Numbered from the stretch's first letter, positions 43,669 to 53,376 are shown. The stretch: DNA of 64,000 nucleotides from Microvirga lupini (GCF_014191055.1 NZ_JACHWB010000001.1:1269875-1333874); one strand, 5' to 3'. Notes: generated by a model from the letters alone, not told the origin. Translations and numbers: made by a program.

Positions 43669-45090
43669 TCATCGAGCCCCATAGGCCTCGGCCATGGTGC
43701 GAATATGCCTAAGCTTGTCATTAAAGAGCGACCAGTCATCCTCAGCGGCAATCGGCGCCCAAATTGCCTCTACTTCATCGATCAGCATGGTGCAGGGCAT
43801 AGGTTGTTGGAAGTAAGGATGCTCGAGGTTGATGTCGGGCGAGGGTGAGAAGTCGCTAAGTGCAGTCCTGAATGCCTGAAACGACCCATGAGCATAGAAG
43901 CTTGCCGAACTGCTCTTCGCTGGGCGCTCGCTGCTCAGGACTCCGCCATACCAGTCAAAGAACGTCTGTTCGAATGGAGCGCGGGTCTCGTGGAGGAAGA
44001 TCCATAGTGCCTTGGCCAAAGCCCCATCATGCGTGTAGCCCCTGGATTGGAGACCGAGACGGTGCAGGATTGCCTGTGCGAACTCCCGATGGAGAGCAGA
44101 CTCGAAAGAGCCAAGGGCCTGTTCCAGCAGATCCTGCGGAGCCAAGGGAAGCAGGCATTCCGCCAAGCGGTAGAGGTTCCAGAGCAGAGCATCGGGCTGG
44201 CGTCCAAAAGCATAGAGGCCGGTTTCATCGAAATAGGCTGCTGTGAAACCTGGATCGTAGTGGGGTAGAAAGCGCCACGGGCCGTAATCGAAGCTTTCTC
44301 CCGTAATATTGATGTTGTCGGTGTTGAGAACACCGTGCACGAATCCTGCTGCCATCCACTGCGCGCCCATTCGAGCAACACGCCGGCAGACGTGCTCGAG
44401 AAACGCAGCCGCACGGGCAGGCTCCTCATCGCGCCAAGCCTCGGGCATATAGGTGCGAACAGAATAATTGAGCAGCTTGCGAATGTTGTCGGCTTCGTTG
44501 AGATACAGAAAGCGCTGAAACGTTCCGATGCGGATGTGGGAGTGACTGAGGCGAACCAGGACGGATGACCGGGTCGGGGACGGCTCGTCGCCTCTCTCAA
44601 GTTCATCGCCCGTTTCAATCAGACTGAAGGATTTGGAGGTCTCTACCCCGAGTGCCTCCAGCATCTCGGTCGCAAGAACCTCTCGCACGCCGCCCTTGAG
44701 CGTGAGCCTGCCATCTGCGTGGCGTGACCATGGTGTCTGGCCGCTCCCCTTGGTCCCGAGGTCGAGAACCCTTCCATCCTCTGCGTCTTTGAGTTGCGCG
44801 AAGAGAAAGCCGCGCCCGTCGCCGAGGTGAGGATTGTAGACCCTGAATTGGTGGCCGTGATAGCGCAGGGCCAGTGGTTGCTCGAAGCTTCCAGGCAAGG
44901 GCCTGAAGCGGCCGAAATGGTCGATCCATTCCTGATCGTCCAATGCATCAAGACCTACCCGCGCTGCCCAACGCTGGTTGCGGTAGCGTAGGATGTGCTG
45001 CGGAAAGCTTGCCGGTTCAACGATGTCGTAGAAGGAGGTCCCAAGTTCCTCGTGGTGTTTTGAGGCAGAGAAGACAGGTGAGTAAGACAT
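43669..45090 (-). CDS. selO: Protein adenylyltransferase SelO (YdiU/UPF0061)
   Basis: The 473-residue pseudokinase-fold enzyme transfers AMP from ATP to Ser, Thr or Tyr of target proteins. Family motifs are LALRYHGHQF, LGDGRGFLFAQL, DLGTKGSGQTPWSRHADGRLTLKGGVRE, TEMLEALGV and VHGVLNTDNINITGESFDYGPWRF, the last containing the catalytic Asn and Asp. It lacks the C-terminal selenocysteine of eukaryotic forms, as do most bacterial members. E. coli SelO acts on redox-linked proteins. There is no related neighbour, and the start ATG has no strong ribosome-binding site. Confidence 0.95.
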   Translation of the reverse strand: MSYSPVFSASKHHEELGTSFYDIVEPASFPQHILRYRNQRWAARVGLDALDDQEWIDHFGRFRPLPGSFEQPLALRYHGHQFRVYNPHLGDGRGFLFAQLKDAEDGRVLDLGTKGSGQTPWSRHADGRLTLKGGVREVLATEMLEALGVETSKSFSLIETGDELERGDEPSPTRSSVLVRLSHSHIRIGTFQRFLYLNEADNIRKLLNYSVRTYMPEAWRDEEPARAAAFLEHVCRRVARMGAQWMAAGFVHGVLNTDNINITGESFDYGPWRFLPHYDPGFTAAYFDETGLYAFGRQPDALLWNLYRLAECLLPLAPQDLLEQALGSFESALHREFAQAILHRLGLQSRGYTHDGALAKALWIFLHETRAPFEQTFFDWYGGVLSSERPAKSSSASFYAHGSFQAFRTALSDFSPSPDINLEHPYFQQPMPCTMLIDEVEAIWAPIAAEDDWSLFNDKLRHIRTMAEAYGAR

Positions 45091-45458
45091 TCAAGCAATC
45101 CTGTTCCACCAGTGATCAAATCAAACAAGGCTGAATTGTTCACCCGATGAGCGGAGATGATGATCTGCGGCATGCACAATGTAGGTGAGCAGATTTAACG
45201 GGATCACTGAACCTGATACGCCCAGGGGTTACTCAGTACAATATTTCAAAGAGGGCGAACAAGGACATCATTCATATCCGGTCCAAAAATTTTTTTTGCA
45301 AAGTTTCTGAGTCCGAAAGCGCTTTGGTTGCCGGCTCTTCCGGCAAATTGCTCAAGCGTTTGGCTCGGGTGTCCGCCAAATCTTATGCTTTGGTCTATTG
45401 GCGACTGGAGCAACGTCTCCTAAACTTTTATCCAACGAAGCAAGCGGGAACCGGGTCC

Positions 45459-45659
45459 ATGGCATTGAGAGATGTGCTGAGCCATTATGGCCGGATAGTC
45501 TTAATGGTCGCTGCATTCGTGTTTGTTGCCGGGATCGTTGCAGGCCCTATTCTGGAGAAGTTTCAGTTCTCCGAGATCATAGTGACGGAGCGCAGCTCCC
45601 AGCCTGCCTTGCCTCCAGTCAGTCCCCCTTCTGAGCGGCAGTCCGGAAAGCCAGGCTAA
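45459..45659 (+). CDS. Small single-span membrane protein (hypothetical)
   Basis: I start at the ATG at 45459 (MALRDVLSHY); the frame is open to a TTG at 45324 but the added part is not convincingly coding. The 66-residue product has one membrane helix (IVLMVAAFVFVAGIVAGPIL) and a Pro/Ser-rich tail. The family is unknown. The 368 bases before it (45091-45458) hold no gene I can support, only an AT-rich stretch with an A/T run near 45285-45300. Confidence 0.4.
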   Translation: MALRDVLSHYGRIVLMVAAFVFVAGIVAGPILEKFQFSEIIVTERSSQPALPPVSPPSERQSGKPG

Positions 45660-45741
45660 CAACTTTTTAGAGATCGGCGGGGCATAACCCACTTCATCGC
45701 CCATGCAGGCAGGAATGCAACTCCATGTCCGGGGAAGCGCG

Positions 45742-46116
45742 ATGAGCAGCGATACGGTATTAAGACAGGAAATCCGATACTCGCTCGGTTATGTCCGCAG
45801 CATGATCGATAACTACTCAGGCCTGTATTCAGGAGAGAATCTTGCGCGCGACGTTCTGCGTTTCTGCGACGAGATGACGGACGCCGGAACACCGCATCCG
45901 CGCCTGCAGGCGGCGAGGCGTCTCGTAGAGGACCGCTGCAGGCGGCTTGCTCGAGACACGGATCGCTTCGCCTTGCGCGACCCTGCAGTCATTGCAGTCT
46001 CGCGCGCCCAAGCCATGGCAGCCATCGACATGCTTCAGGATGTGGTGTTCGAATGGCGTAAGGCCCGCATGACTGTGCCATCATCCGGACGTCTGCTGCG
46101 CAGAAAGAGTTTGTGA
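45742..46116 (+). CDS. Hypothetical 124-residue helical protein
   Basis: I start at the ATG at 45742 (MSSDTVLRQE), preceded by GGGGAAG; an earlier in-frame ATG at 45703 lacks one. The sequence is all-helical in pattern: YSLGYVRSMIDNYSGLY, LARDVLRFCDEM, LQAARRLVEDRCRRLARD and AQAMAAIDMLQDVVFEW. It is rich in Arg and has no membrane segment. Function unknown. It is convergent with the L,D-transpeptidase gene, 29 bases away. Confidence 0.6.
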   Translation: MSSDTVLRQEIRYSLGYVRSMIDNYSGLYSGENLARDVLRFCDEMTDAGTPHPRLQAARRLVEDRCRRLARDTDRFALRDPAVIAVSRAQAMAAIDMLQDVVFEWRKARMTVPSSGRLLRRKSL

Positions 46117-46145
46117 TACATCAATTTCACTGACTTCGACGGAGC

Positions 46146-47534
46146 TCACAGGCGCTTGGACTTGATGGAAGCGGTCGCCGGCACATCGAGAGCATCCAGT
46201 TCGGGAGATGGCTCGCTTCTCGGTATATCGAGGCCATAGACATCGTCTCGGAAGTGGACGGTGCCGTCGGACGTTGCATACCCTGTCAAGTAAACCCATG
46301 CGACAGGGACCGGTTTGTCGAGCCGGATATCCTGACGCGCCGTACTGACGATGGCGGCGTCGATGTCTGCTTTCGTCCATGCTCCCGAAGGTCCATTCGC
46401 GCCGCGCAGTAACCATTCGGCGAAATCACCTACATCGGCAACACGAACACAGCCCGAGGAATGAAAGCGGATATCCTGCGCGAAGAGCTGCTTCTTGGGC
46501 GTGTCGTGCATGTAGACAGCATGCTTGTTCGGCATGTCGATGCGAATCTGACCGAGTGAGTTGATTGCGCCTGGATCCTGCCGGAGTGTATAGTTGACGG
46601 CATTCTGCGTCGACCAGTCGATGGCCTTTGGATCAACCTCCTGTCCCTTTGCATCCAGGATGCGGATCTTCATCTTCTGCAGATAGTCTGGATCCTTCCG
46701 AACGTGAGGGATGATATCCTTCTTGATCAACGAGACCGGAACCGTCCAGGTCGGATTGAGATTGACGGCCGTAACGCGGGTCTCGACAGTGGGCGAGGGT
46801 CTCTCGGCCTTGCCGACGATGGCGACATAACGCCGGACAACTTGGCCTTGCTCGACAGCCTCCACGGCAGCCGAGGGAATGTTGACCACGACATACCGTC
46901 CACTAAACGGGAAAGTGGAGCTTGCCAACCGTTGTGCGGATGCGGTGAGTTGACGATGGCGCGTTGCCGCAGAAACGCTGAGCGCTGCCAATGTCCTTGC
47001 CCGCACGGCGCCGGATTCCGGAAGTCCATGCCGTGCTTGGAAGCGTTTGACCGCGCTGGTGAGAGCGGGGTCGAAGGTCGTGCCGCTCGCGAATTCGGAA
47101 GAGAGATCTCCCTCGGCAATGAGACGTTGCCGGAGAACTGGAACGAGCGGTCCCTTGTCGCCCGCCTTCATGATCGTTCCGTCAGGGAGCGAGGGCCAGC
47201 CTCCCGCCTCGGCAATGCGCTTGTAGGTCCAGGCAGCCCGCATGGTATTGATGAAGGTGCTGGCATCCAGGGTCGGGCGGGTATCCTGCGAGATCGTTGC
47301 AACCGGAATATTCAGTGTGGATGCCGATGGGACAGGGTTTGGAACAGCCGGTGCTGCAGCTTTCTGTCGCAGTTCAGGTCTCAACGAGGGAGCGGTGGGA
47401 TTTGCCGGCTGGCCCGCCGGAGCGGATGTGGACACTGGTTCAGAAGCCGCCCACGCGTCGTTCAGGCTGCTCAGGGCCGAGCATGAGAGAAGGATCAGGC
47501 TGACGGTGAGGCTGCAGGCATTCCGATAGGTCAT
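46146..47534 (-). CDS. L,D-transpeptidase (YkuD domain, YcbB-like)
   Basis: The 462-residue protein starts with a signal peptide (cleaved near DAWAA, residue 30), then an Ala/Pro-rich linker, a peptidoglycan-binding motif (about residues 130-180: LTSAVKRFQARHGLPESGAV) and a YkuD catalytic domain. The active-site Cys is in FHSSGCVRVADVGDF near residue 375, with the associated His just before it. The domain order matches YcbB-type transpeptidases, which make 3-3 cross-links between meso-diaminopimelate residues or attach proteins to peptidoglycan. Many alphaproteobacteria use these in polar growth. It is divergent from the Mfd gene. Confidence 0.9.
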   Translation of the reverse strand: MTYRNACSLTVSLILLSCSALSSLNDAWAASEPVSTSAPAGQPANPTAPSLRPELRQKAAAPAVPNPVPSASTLNIPVATISQDTRPTLDASTFINTMRAAWTYKRIAEAGGWPSLPDGTIMKAGDKGPLVPVLRQRLIAEGDLSSEFASGTTFDPALTSAVKRFQARHGLPESGAVRARTLAALSVSAATRHRQLTASAQRLASSTFPFSGRYVVVNIPSAAVEAVEQGQVVRRYVAIVGKAERPSPTVETRVTAVNLNPTWTVPVSLIKKDIIPHVRKDPDYLQKMKIRILDAKGQEVDPKAIDWSTQNAVNYTLRQDPGAINSLGQIRIDMPNKHAVYMHDTPKKQLFAQDIRFHSSGCVRVADVGDFAEWLLRGANGPSGAWTKADIDAAIVSTARQDIRLDKPVPVAWVYLTGYATSDGTVHFRDDVYGLDIPRSEPSPELDALDVPATASIKSKRL

Positions 47535-47658
47535 GAGGGGACTATGGCCGAGGATGGTTTACAAAGTGCTGCTCCAGGCGAGGGCGGAGCAGTCTGCAAC
47601 TGGCCTTAGGGCCAATGCGTTGTCTTTCCCTCAGCCCTCTCGCCCTCCGAGTTCCTCC

Positions 47659-50600
47659 ATGCAAATGAAGCCCGCCCCCTCCCGTGACATCCGGCGGATC
47701 GATCTTACCTTGCCATCCTCTATAGGCCTTCATGCAGCCCGCCTGATCGATCAGGCTTCAGATGCGGATCAACGGCAGATCATCTACGTGGCGGAGGGCG
47801 AGAACCGGGCTGAGCAGATCGCTCGGGCTTTGGAGGGGCTGGCCCCGGAGCTGGAAGTTTGCCTCCTGCCGCCTTGGGATTGTCTTCCCTATGACAACAC
47901 CTCGCCTTCACGGGAGGCGATGGGGCGACGCATGTCCGTCCTGAGGCGAATGTGCGAGGCGGTGAAGGGCGCGCGGCTGCTGATCACGAGCAGCGCGGCC
48001 ATCGTTCAACGTGTGCCGCCCCGAAGCATATGGAAGCAGGCTGGCTTCCATCTCGAGACTGGCAAAGCCCTCTCGCAGGATGAGTTAGAACTTTACCTTC
48101 TACGCGTAGGATACATCCTGGATGAGAGGGTGGATGAACCAGGCGAGGCTGCCATTCGAGGTCAGGTCATCGATATCTTTCCTGCAAGCAGCTCCTTTCC
48201 CTATCGTATTGAGCACGACGGACAGGTTATCTCCAGCATCCGCTCCTACGATCCTGTTTCACAGCGGACCGAAGCAGAGGTTGAAACTCTTCTTCTGGAT
48301 CCTGCATCAGAGATTCTGCTCGAGAGAGCGGCCGATGGCTCGATCCCAGAGCGCTTCGACGGCATCGAGCATAAGCTGCCGGACCATTATGCATCTCTCG
48401 AAACCATCTTCGATTACTGGCCAGATGCTCACGTTGTAATGAGTTCCGGAGCTGAGGAGCGGCGTCAGCTGGTGATGGAGCAGATCGCCGACGCTTATGA
48501 AAGCCGCACCTCACTGCGAAGCGAGGGGAGCAGCAGAGGATCTAGCATGGCTCCTGGGCGGCTTTTCGTTGAGGATGAAGAGTGGCAAAGAATCCTAAGT
48601 GGGCGCTGCCTGACCCTCATTCACGCAACCTCGGAAGAGGAGGCAAAGCAAACCGCCGTTCCTCGCTTCGCGTCCGCCTCGAAGCCTACTCGTGCCCTCG
48701 CAACCTTCGTCGAGGCTCAGCAGCGTAACAATCGGAAAATCCTTCTGGCGGCCGCCACGAAAGATGACTTGAATCGTATCCGGCGCCGGGCTCAGTCCCT
48801 GCAGCTCAGCCCAGCCATGATCGAGCGCTGGAGCGAGGCCGTTGCCGGGATGCCGAAGGGAACATTCGCCATTCAGGCTGATATCAGAAGCGGATTCATC
48901 GATGACCGTCATGATATTGCTGTGGTGGCGGCTTCCGACATTCTGGGGAGCCGCGCGTCAAGCGGACATGGACAAGAGGTCAGATCGACCGCTCATCAGT
49001 TCACCGATATGCAGTTTCAGATCGGCGACGCGGTCATCCACGTTGATCATGGGCTTGGACTTCTGGAGGGGACCGAAACGATCAATGCGAGCGAGGAGGG
49101 AACGAGCGATACGGTCCGGCTCATCTACGCGGGCGATACGACCCTCATGATCCCTGCGGCGGACATGGGACGTGTGTGGCGCTATGGCCGCATGTCCGAT
49201 TCACTTCAACTGGACAAGCTGAAGAGCGATGCCTGGGCGGCCAAACTGGCCGCCATCGAAGCGGAGATACGCGAGACAGCTGAACATTTGAGCAAGCTGG
49301 TCAAAGCTCGCGAGGCGGTGAGGCTGGAGCCCCTTGTCCCCCCACGACGCGAGTATGAACGCTTCGTGGCGCGTTTTCCCTTCTCCGAGACACCGGATCA
49401 GTTGCGTGCCATCGGAGATGTCTTTGAAGACTTGGCCTCGGGGCATCCTATGGACCGACTGGTTTGTGGGGATGTCGGCTTCGGCAAGACGGAGATTGCC
49501 CTGCGCGCCGCAGCGGCCGCAGCGTTGTCAGGCAAGCAGGTCGCCGTGATCGCACCGACGACGGTTCTGACACGTCAGCATGTTCGCAGCTTTCAGAGGC
49601 GTTTCGCAGGCTTCGGCATCGAGGTCGCGCATCTGTCGCGTCTGGTGACGGCAGCCGAGGCGCGTGCCGTGAAGAAGGGACTAGCCGACGGATCGGTGAG
49701 GATTGTGATCGGCACCCATGCTCTGGCTGCAAAGGGTGTAGCCTTCAAGGACCTTGGTCTTGTTATCGTCGACGAGGAGCAGAGGTTTGGTGCGGCCCAC
49801 AAATCGAAGCTTCGGGCGATGGCATCAGGCGGGCATGTGCTGACGCTGACTGCGACGCCTATTCCGCGCACGCTGCAATCGGCTCTCGTGGGTTTGCAGG
49901 AGCTGAGTATCATCGCAACGCCTCCAGCCCGGCGTCAGCCTATCCGCACTTTCCTGAAGGAGTTCGACGCCACGACCGTTCGGCAAGCCCTTATGCGCGA
50001 ACACCGCCGTCGTGGGCAGAGCTTCGTGGTCTGCTCCCGCGTGGAGGACATCGATCCGATGCGTAAGCAGCTTGCGAAGATCGTGCCCGAACTGAAGGTT
50101 CTCACTGCTCATGGTCAGATGCCTCCAGCCGAGACGGACGACGTGATGGTGCGCTTTGCGGATGGCGAAGGTGACATCCTGCTTGCCACCAACATCATTG
50201 AGAGCGGTCTCGACGTTCCCCGCGCCAACACCATGCTGGTATGGCTGGCTGATCGCTTCGGTCTGTCGCAGCTTCACCAACTGCGTGGGCGTGTGGGCAG
50301 AGGTCGCATCCGCGGCACCGCCTATCTGTTGACTGAACCAAAGCAGGAATTGCCGCAAGCGACCAAGAAGCGCCTGCGCACGCTGGAAGCCCTCGACCGG
50401 CTCGGAGCTGGCTTCGCCATCAGCGCGCAGGATCTCGATCAGCGTGGAGCCGGCGCCCTTCTGGGCGAGGAGCAGGCAGGACATATCAATCTTGTTGGAG
50501 CGGATTTGTACCAGCACCTGCTCAAGCGCGTGCTACGCGGAGAGAGCTATGCAGATGACTGGACTCCAGAGCTCAATATTGGCCTTACGGGCTCGATTCC

Positions 50601-50991
50601 GGCCGAGTACGTGAATGAGCCCGAGGTGCGGATTAATATCTACGCTCGGATCGCGCGCATGGACGTCTCCGAATCGATTGACGACCTTGAGGAGGAAATC
50701 GAGGATCGCTTCGGGCCGCTCCCGGACGCTCTGGGAGGGCTTCTTCGCCTCACGAAAATGCGGCAGATCTCTCGACGTCTAGGTATTGCCCGCATCGATG
50801 CGGGACCTCAAGCGATTGCTCTGAGCTTCAGGCCTGGGGCTGCCGAGAAACTGCCCGTGCAGGACGTGATTGCGGCATCCCAAGGAACGGTTCGCTGGAG
50901 CGGTGAGCGGCTCATCCTCGATGTGGGAGAGGATCAGGTCGATGAAAGGGAGAGGCATGTCCTTGCCCTTCTGGCCCGTTTGGAACGGTAA
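47659..50991 (+). CDS. mfd: Transcription-repair coupling factor (Mfd-type helicase)
   Basis: I start at the ATG at 47659 (MQMKPAPS); the frame extends to 47533, but that part is unrelated and would overlap the divergent gene. The 1110-residue protein has the UvrB-homology modules (PPWDCLPYDNTSPSREA), the CarD-like RNA polymerase-interacting domain (GDAVIHVDHGLGLLEGTE to DMGRVWRYG), and RecG-like translocase motifs: Walker A GDVGFGKTE, VDEEQRFG, LTATPIPRTL and QLRGRVGRGR. A TRCF C-terminal domain follows. It removes stalled polymerase and recruits UvrA. It is slightly shorter than usual alphaproteobacterial Mfd and diverges in the motif VI region, so it could be a paralogue of a canonical copy elsewhere. 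The start has no clear ribosome-binding site. Confidence 0.85.
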   Translation: MQMKPAPSRDIRRIDLTLPSSIGLHAARLIDQASDADQRQIIYVAEGENRAEQIARALEGLAPELEVCLLPPWDCLPYDNTSPSREAMGRRMSVLRRMCEAVKGARLLITSSAAIVQRVPPRSIWKQAGFHLETGKALSQDELELYLLRVGYILDERVDEPGEAAIRGQVIDIFPASSSFPYRIEHDGQVISSIRSYDPVSQRTEAEVETLLLDPASEILLERAADGSIPERFDGIEHKLPDHYASLETIFDYWPDAHVVMSSGAEERRQLVMEQIADAYESRTSLRSEGSSRGSSMAPGRLFVEDEEWQRILSGRCLTLIHATSEEEAKQTAVPRFASASKPTRALATFVEAQQRNNRKILLAAATKDDLNRIRRRAQSLQLSPAMIERWSEAVAGMPKGTFAIQADIRSGFIDDRHDIAVVAASDILGSRASSGHGQEVRSTAHQFTDMQFQIGDAVIHVDHGLGLLEGTETINASEEGTSDTVRLIYAGDTTLMIPAADMGRVWRYGRMSDSLQLDKLKSDAWAAKLAAIEAEIRETAEHLSKLVKAREAVRLEPLVPPRREYERFVARFPFSETPDQLRAIGDVFEDLASGHPMDRLVCGDVGFGKTEIALRAAAAAALSGKQVAVIAPTTVLTRQHVRSFQRRFAGFGIEVAHLSRLVTAAEARAVKKGLADGSVRIVIGTHALAAKGVAFKDLGLVIVDEEQRFGAAHKSKLRAMASGGHVLTLTATPIPRTLQSALVGLQELSIIATPPARRQPIRTFLKEFDATTVRQALMREHRRRGQSFVVCSRVEDIDPMRKQLAKIVPELKVLTAHGQMPPAETDDVMVRFADGEGDILLATNIIESGLDVPRANTMLVWLADRFGLSQLHQLRGRVGRGRIRGTAYLLTEPKQELPQATKKRLRTLEALDRLGAGFAISAQDLDQRGAGALLGEEQAGHINLVGADLYQHLLKRVLRGESYADDWTPELNIGLTGSIPAEYVNEPEVRINIYARIARMDVSESIDDLEEEIEDRFGPLPDALGGLLRLTKMRQISRRLGIARIDAGPQAIALSFRPGAAEKLPVQDVIAASQGTVRWSGERLILDVGEDQVDERERHVLALLARLER

Positions 50992-51071
50992 GGCAGGCGC
51001 GATCCGCTCATCAGCGAACGGATCGTTCCTCTAAGACTTATCATTGAAATGACATCCAGCGTGAGGAGCCT

Positions 51072-51299
51072 ATGACCTCGGAAGAGATTAAAGAATTGAA
51101 TGCCGCACGGGAGAGCCTCGTAAAACGTCGCAGGGAAATGTCCAGACAAATATCTGAGGCACCGCTCCCGTCCGTCGAAATGGCCGAGGAACTCACCAAG
51201 ATCCTCGTTGCTATTGAAGCTTTGGATAGGGCGCTGAACGAAGCGGGTCACCCCTATATGAGCCAGGGCGTGGTCGATCAGCTCAGGGCCGAAGACTAG
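51072..51299 (+). CDS. Small coiled-coil hypothetical protein
   Basis: A 75-residue ORF with an ATG preceded by GTGAGGAG. It is mainly two amphipathic helices: EEIKELNAARESLVKRRREMSRQI and SVEMAEELTKILVAIEALDRALNEAG, then a short tail. The pattern resembles small charged alphaproteobacterial proteins of unknown function. It is 80 bases after the Mfd gene on the same strand and its stop is three bases from the convergent phosphatase gene. Confidence 0.6.
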   Translation: MTSEEIKELNAARESLVKRRREMSRQISEAPLPSVEMAEELTKILVAIEALDRALNEAGHPYMSQGVVDQLRAED

Positions 51300-51302
51300 G
51301 CC

Positions 51303-51860
51303 CTAGAGTCCTATTCGTCCGATAACCTCAAATCCTGAATCCGCCTTCGGCCTAAGTACAAGCATTTCGCCTTCGCTTGGGAAGATGCCTGTCAGGGCGG
51401 TGACATTGACCTGATGGGTCACGAGCACCAGAACGCCGGTCGAGCGCCATCCTCCTATGATCCGGCGCACGGCCCGCGTCTGGGCAGGCTCCTGATCGCG
51501 TCCCGAGAAGAACGAATCCAACGGAGGAGATGGCTCGGCCATGCCGCCGAAGGCGAGGCGGGCCGTATCGAGAGCGCGGCACCAGCGGCTTGACAGCACG
51601 CGCTCGACAGACACCTGCCGGGTTCTCAACTGATCCCCGATCCGCTGCGCCTGCCGCCGGCCTTCCTCGGAGAGATTGCGCTGGGTCGAGCAATCGTCCA
51701 GTCGAAAATCGGGTGGGTCTCCCGTTCCCGGTGCACGAGCGTGACGAAACAGGGCCACCACGCCTCCCTCCCGAAGGGCCTGCCAAGCTTCGTCTGTTGC
51801 ATGGACGGGCTTCATCCATCCCATCACCACAAGGACGGCGATAGCCAGCGCTAAAGGCAT
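51303..51860 (-). CDS. Exported histidine phosphatase family protein
   Basis: I start at the ATG at 51860 (MPLALAIAVL), preceded by GAGGAG; the longer frame is not homologous. The 185-residue product begins with a signal peptide (cleaved after VHA near residue 23). It has the phosphatase core VALFRHARAPGTGD with the phospho-acceptor His, SSRWCRALDTA with the second Arg, and VLVTHQVNVTAL with the second His. The usual RHG triplet is RHA here, a variant seen in other periplasmic members. It is a small phosphomonoesterase with unknown substrate. Confidence 0.85.
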   Translation of the reverse strand: MPLALAIAVLVVMGWMKPVHATDEAWQALREGGVVALFRHARAPGTGDPPDFRLDDCSTQRNLSEEGRRQAQRIGDQLRTRQVSVERVLSSRWCRALDTARLAFGGMAEPSPPLDSFFSGRDQEPAQTRAVRRIIGGWRSTGVLVLVTHQVNVTALTGIFPSEGEMLVLRPKADSGFEVIGRIGL

Positions 51861-51996
51861 GGAGCGCTCCTCGATCAAACGGCCAAGCTGCCTCAATGTG
51901 GTCTCATGAGCTGGGTCTACCTGTCTAAGAGGAAACAGAATCGGAGCGGATCTACAGCTCCGGCACAAGCCGACAAGTGGCACAGGGGCATGTTCA

Positions 51997-52536
51997 ATGA
52001 GTATCACCGCACGAAGGATTGCGCGCGGCTTGGCTGCGGGCATTGTAATTTTTTCCGCCGTTGCCGCGCAGGCGAAACCCGGTCGCTCATTTGTTCTGAC
52101 TGCCGAGCGGATGTCCCAGCTGCAACAGATCAACAGTTACGTGAACAACACAGTCCGTGAAGTCTCGGATCTGGAGCAATATGGCCGAGAGGACGTGTGG
52201 GCGCTTCCGACCAGCGGCAAGGGCGATTGCGAGGACTTCGCACTGCTCAAACGAAAGATGCTGATCGATCGCGGCTGGCCCTCGTCGGCACTTTCGATCG
52301 CGGTCGGCGCCACCGCGCAGGGCGAAGCTCATGCCGTACTTCTGGTGTCGACAGCCCAGGGGCAGTATGTGCTCGACAATCTTACTGCGTCGGTTCTCTC
52401 TCCTGAGAAGACAGGCCACGTGTTTCATGCGCGGCAATCAGGCCGCGGGTGGATCTCGGCTTCAGGAGAGAAGACCAACGAGCCTGTTGCGGACCTGCCG
52501 GTTGCGCAGGTCATCCGTTACGGAAGACGCGGCTGA
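51997..52536 (+). CDS. Transglutaminase-like cysteine proteinase (BTLCP family)
   Basis: The 179-residue protein has a signal peptide (cleaved after AQA near residue 26) and the BTLCP triad: Cys in SGKGDCEDFALLKR (about 76), His in GEAHAVLLV and Asp in YVLDNLTASV. This family includes LapG, the periplasmic protease that cleaves adhesin LapA when the LapD receptor releases it. Here neither LapD nor an adhesin is adjacent, so the target is unknown. The DCEDFA motif and total length match the family. Confidence 0.88.
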   Translation: MSITARRIARGLAAGIVIFSAVAAQAKPGRSFVLTAERMSQLQQINSYVNNTVREVSDLEQYGREDVWALPTSGKGDCEDFALLKRKMLIDRGWPSSALSIAVGATAQGEAHAVLLVSTAQGQYVLDNLTASVLSPEKTGHVFHARQSGRGWISASGEKTNEPVADLPVAQVIRYGRRG

Positions 52537-52554
52537 TCCTGCCTCGTAATAACG

Positions 52555-53376
52555 TCAGGCCTCTCCCGCGAGCTCGACCAGGGTATTCACGAGCGGGTCT
52601 GCCGGATCCGCAAGGCCAGCGATCACATCGAAGTGGTGGGCGCCCGGTACCTCGTGATAGCGGGTCGTCACTCCGGCCTTGCCCCACGTGTCGACGATGG
52701 CACGGGATTGGCGCAGGAATTCGCTGCTTTCCGCTCCGCCGACAACGGCGACAAGCTTGCCGGATTTTGGGGGCGCCCACGCGAGCGGACTCAGATGCTG
52801 CGCATCGTCAGTCGTAAGCCCAAGGGCTCTGTTGATCGAGGTCCCTACGAGGGGTGGGAGATCGAACAAACCGGAGATCGGCATGGCGGCCTGGATTGGG
52901 CGCTGCTGCGGCATGGGGCGCGCCATGAGGCAGGCTGTCAGATGTCCACCGGCCGAATGACCAGTGGCAACGATGGGGCGGCCTGTCCGCTGCGTGATGA
53001 AGTTGGCGGCCATTTCGATTTCGGCGATGATGTCAGCGAGGGTGGCTGCAGGCGCGAGCGTATAGCTTGGCACCGCCACCATCAGGCCGCGTCTATTGGC
53101 GCCCCGGGCGAGATGACTGGAAGACGATTTGTCGAAGGCCTGCCAATAGCCACCATGGATGAACAGAACGGTGGGTCCGCTGCTGTCGTCATTCTCAGGA
53201 TGAAACAGATCGAGCCGATGTCGCTCGCCGGGACCATAGGCCAGATCGAGGTCGCAGCGTGCTGTCCCACGATAGGCGGCAGCATCCCGCTGCCAGCCGG
53301 CGATATGGGCAGGGTGGTCCGGTACCCGTGCCCGGTTGTTGTATTCGGCCTCGAAGTCGAGCTCGTCCGGTGCCAT
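52555..53376 (-). CDS. Alpha/beta hydrolase, arylformamidase-like
   Basis: The 273-residue protein has the arylformamidase-type oxyanion motif FIHGGYWQAFDK, the nucleophile Ser in ATGHSAGGHL, an acid region near VVGGAESSEF and the late His in GAHHFDV. This HGGYW group includes the kynurenine formamidases of the alpha/beta-hydrolase fold, distinct from the metal-dependent bacterial KynB. It lies 11 bases after livF, so it is transcribed with the ABC transporter. If it cleaves N-formyl-kynurenine or a formylated anthranilate it would feed the aminobenzoyl-CoA pathway encoded across the divergent promoter. That role is inferred from context. Confidence 0.8.
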   Translation of the reverse strand: MAPDELDFEAEYNNRARVPDHPAHIAGWQRDAAAYRGTARCDLDLAYGPGERHRLDLFHPENDDSSGPTVLFIHGGYWQAFDKSSSSHLARGANRRGLMVAVPSYTLAPAATLADIIAEIEMAANFITQRTGRPIVATGHSAGGHLTACLMARPMPQQRPIQAAMPISGLFDLPPLVGTSINRALGLTTDDAQHLSPLAWAPPKSGKLVAVVGGAESSEFLRQSRAIVDTWGKAGVTTRYHEVPGAHHFDVIAGLADPADPLVNTLVELAGEA

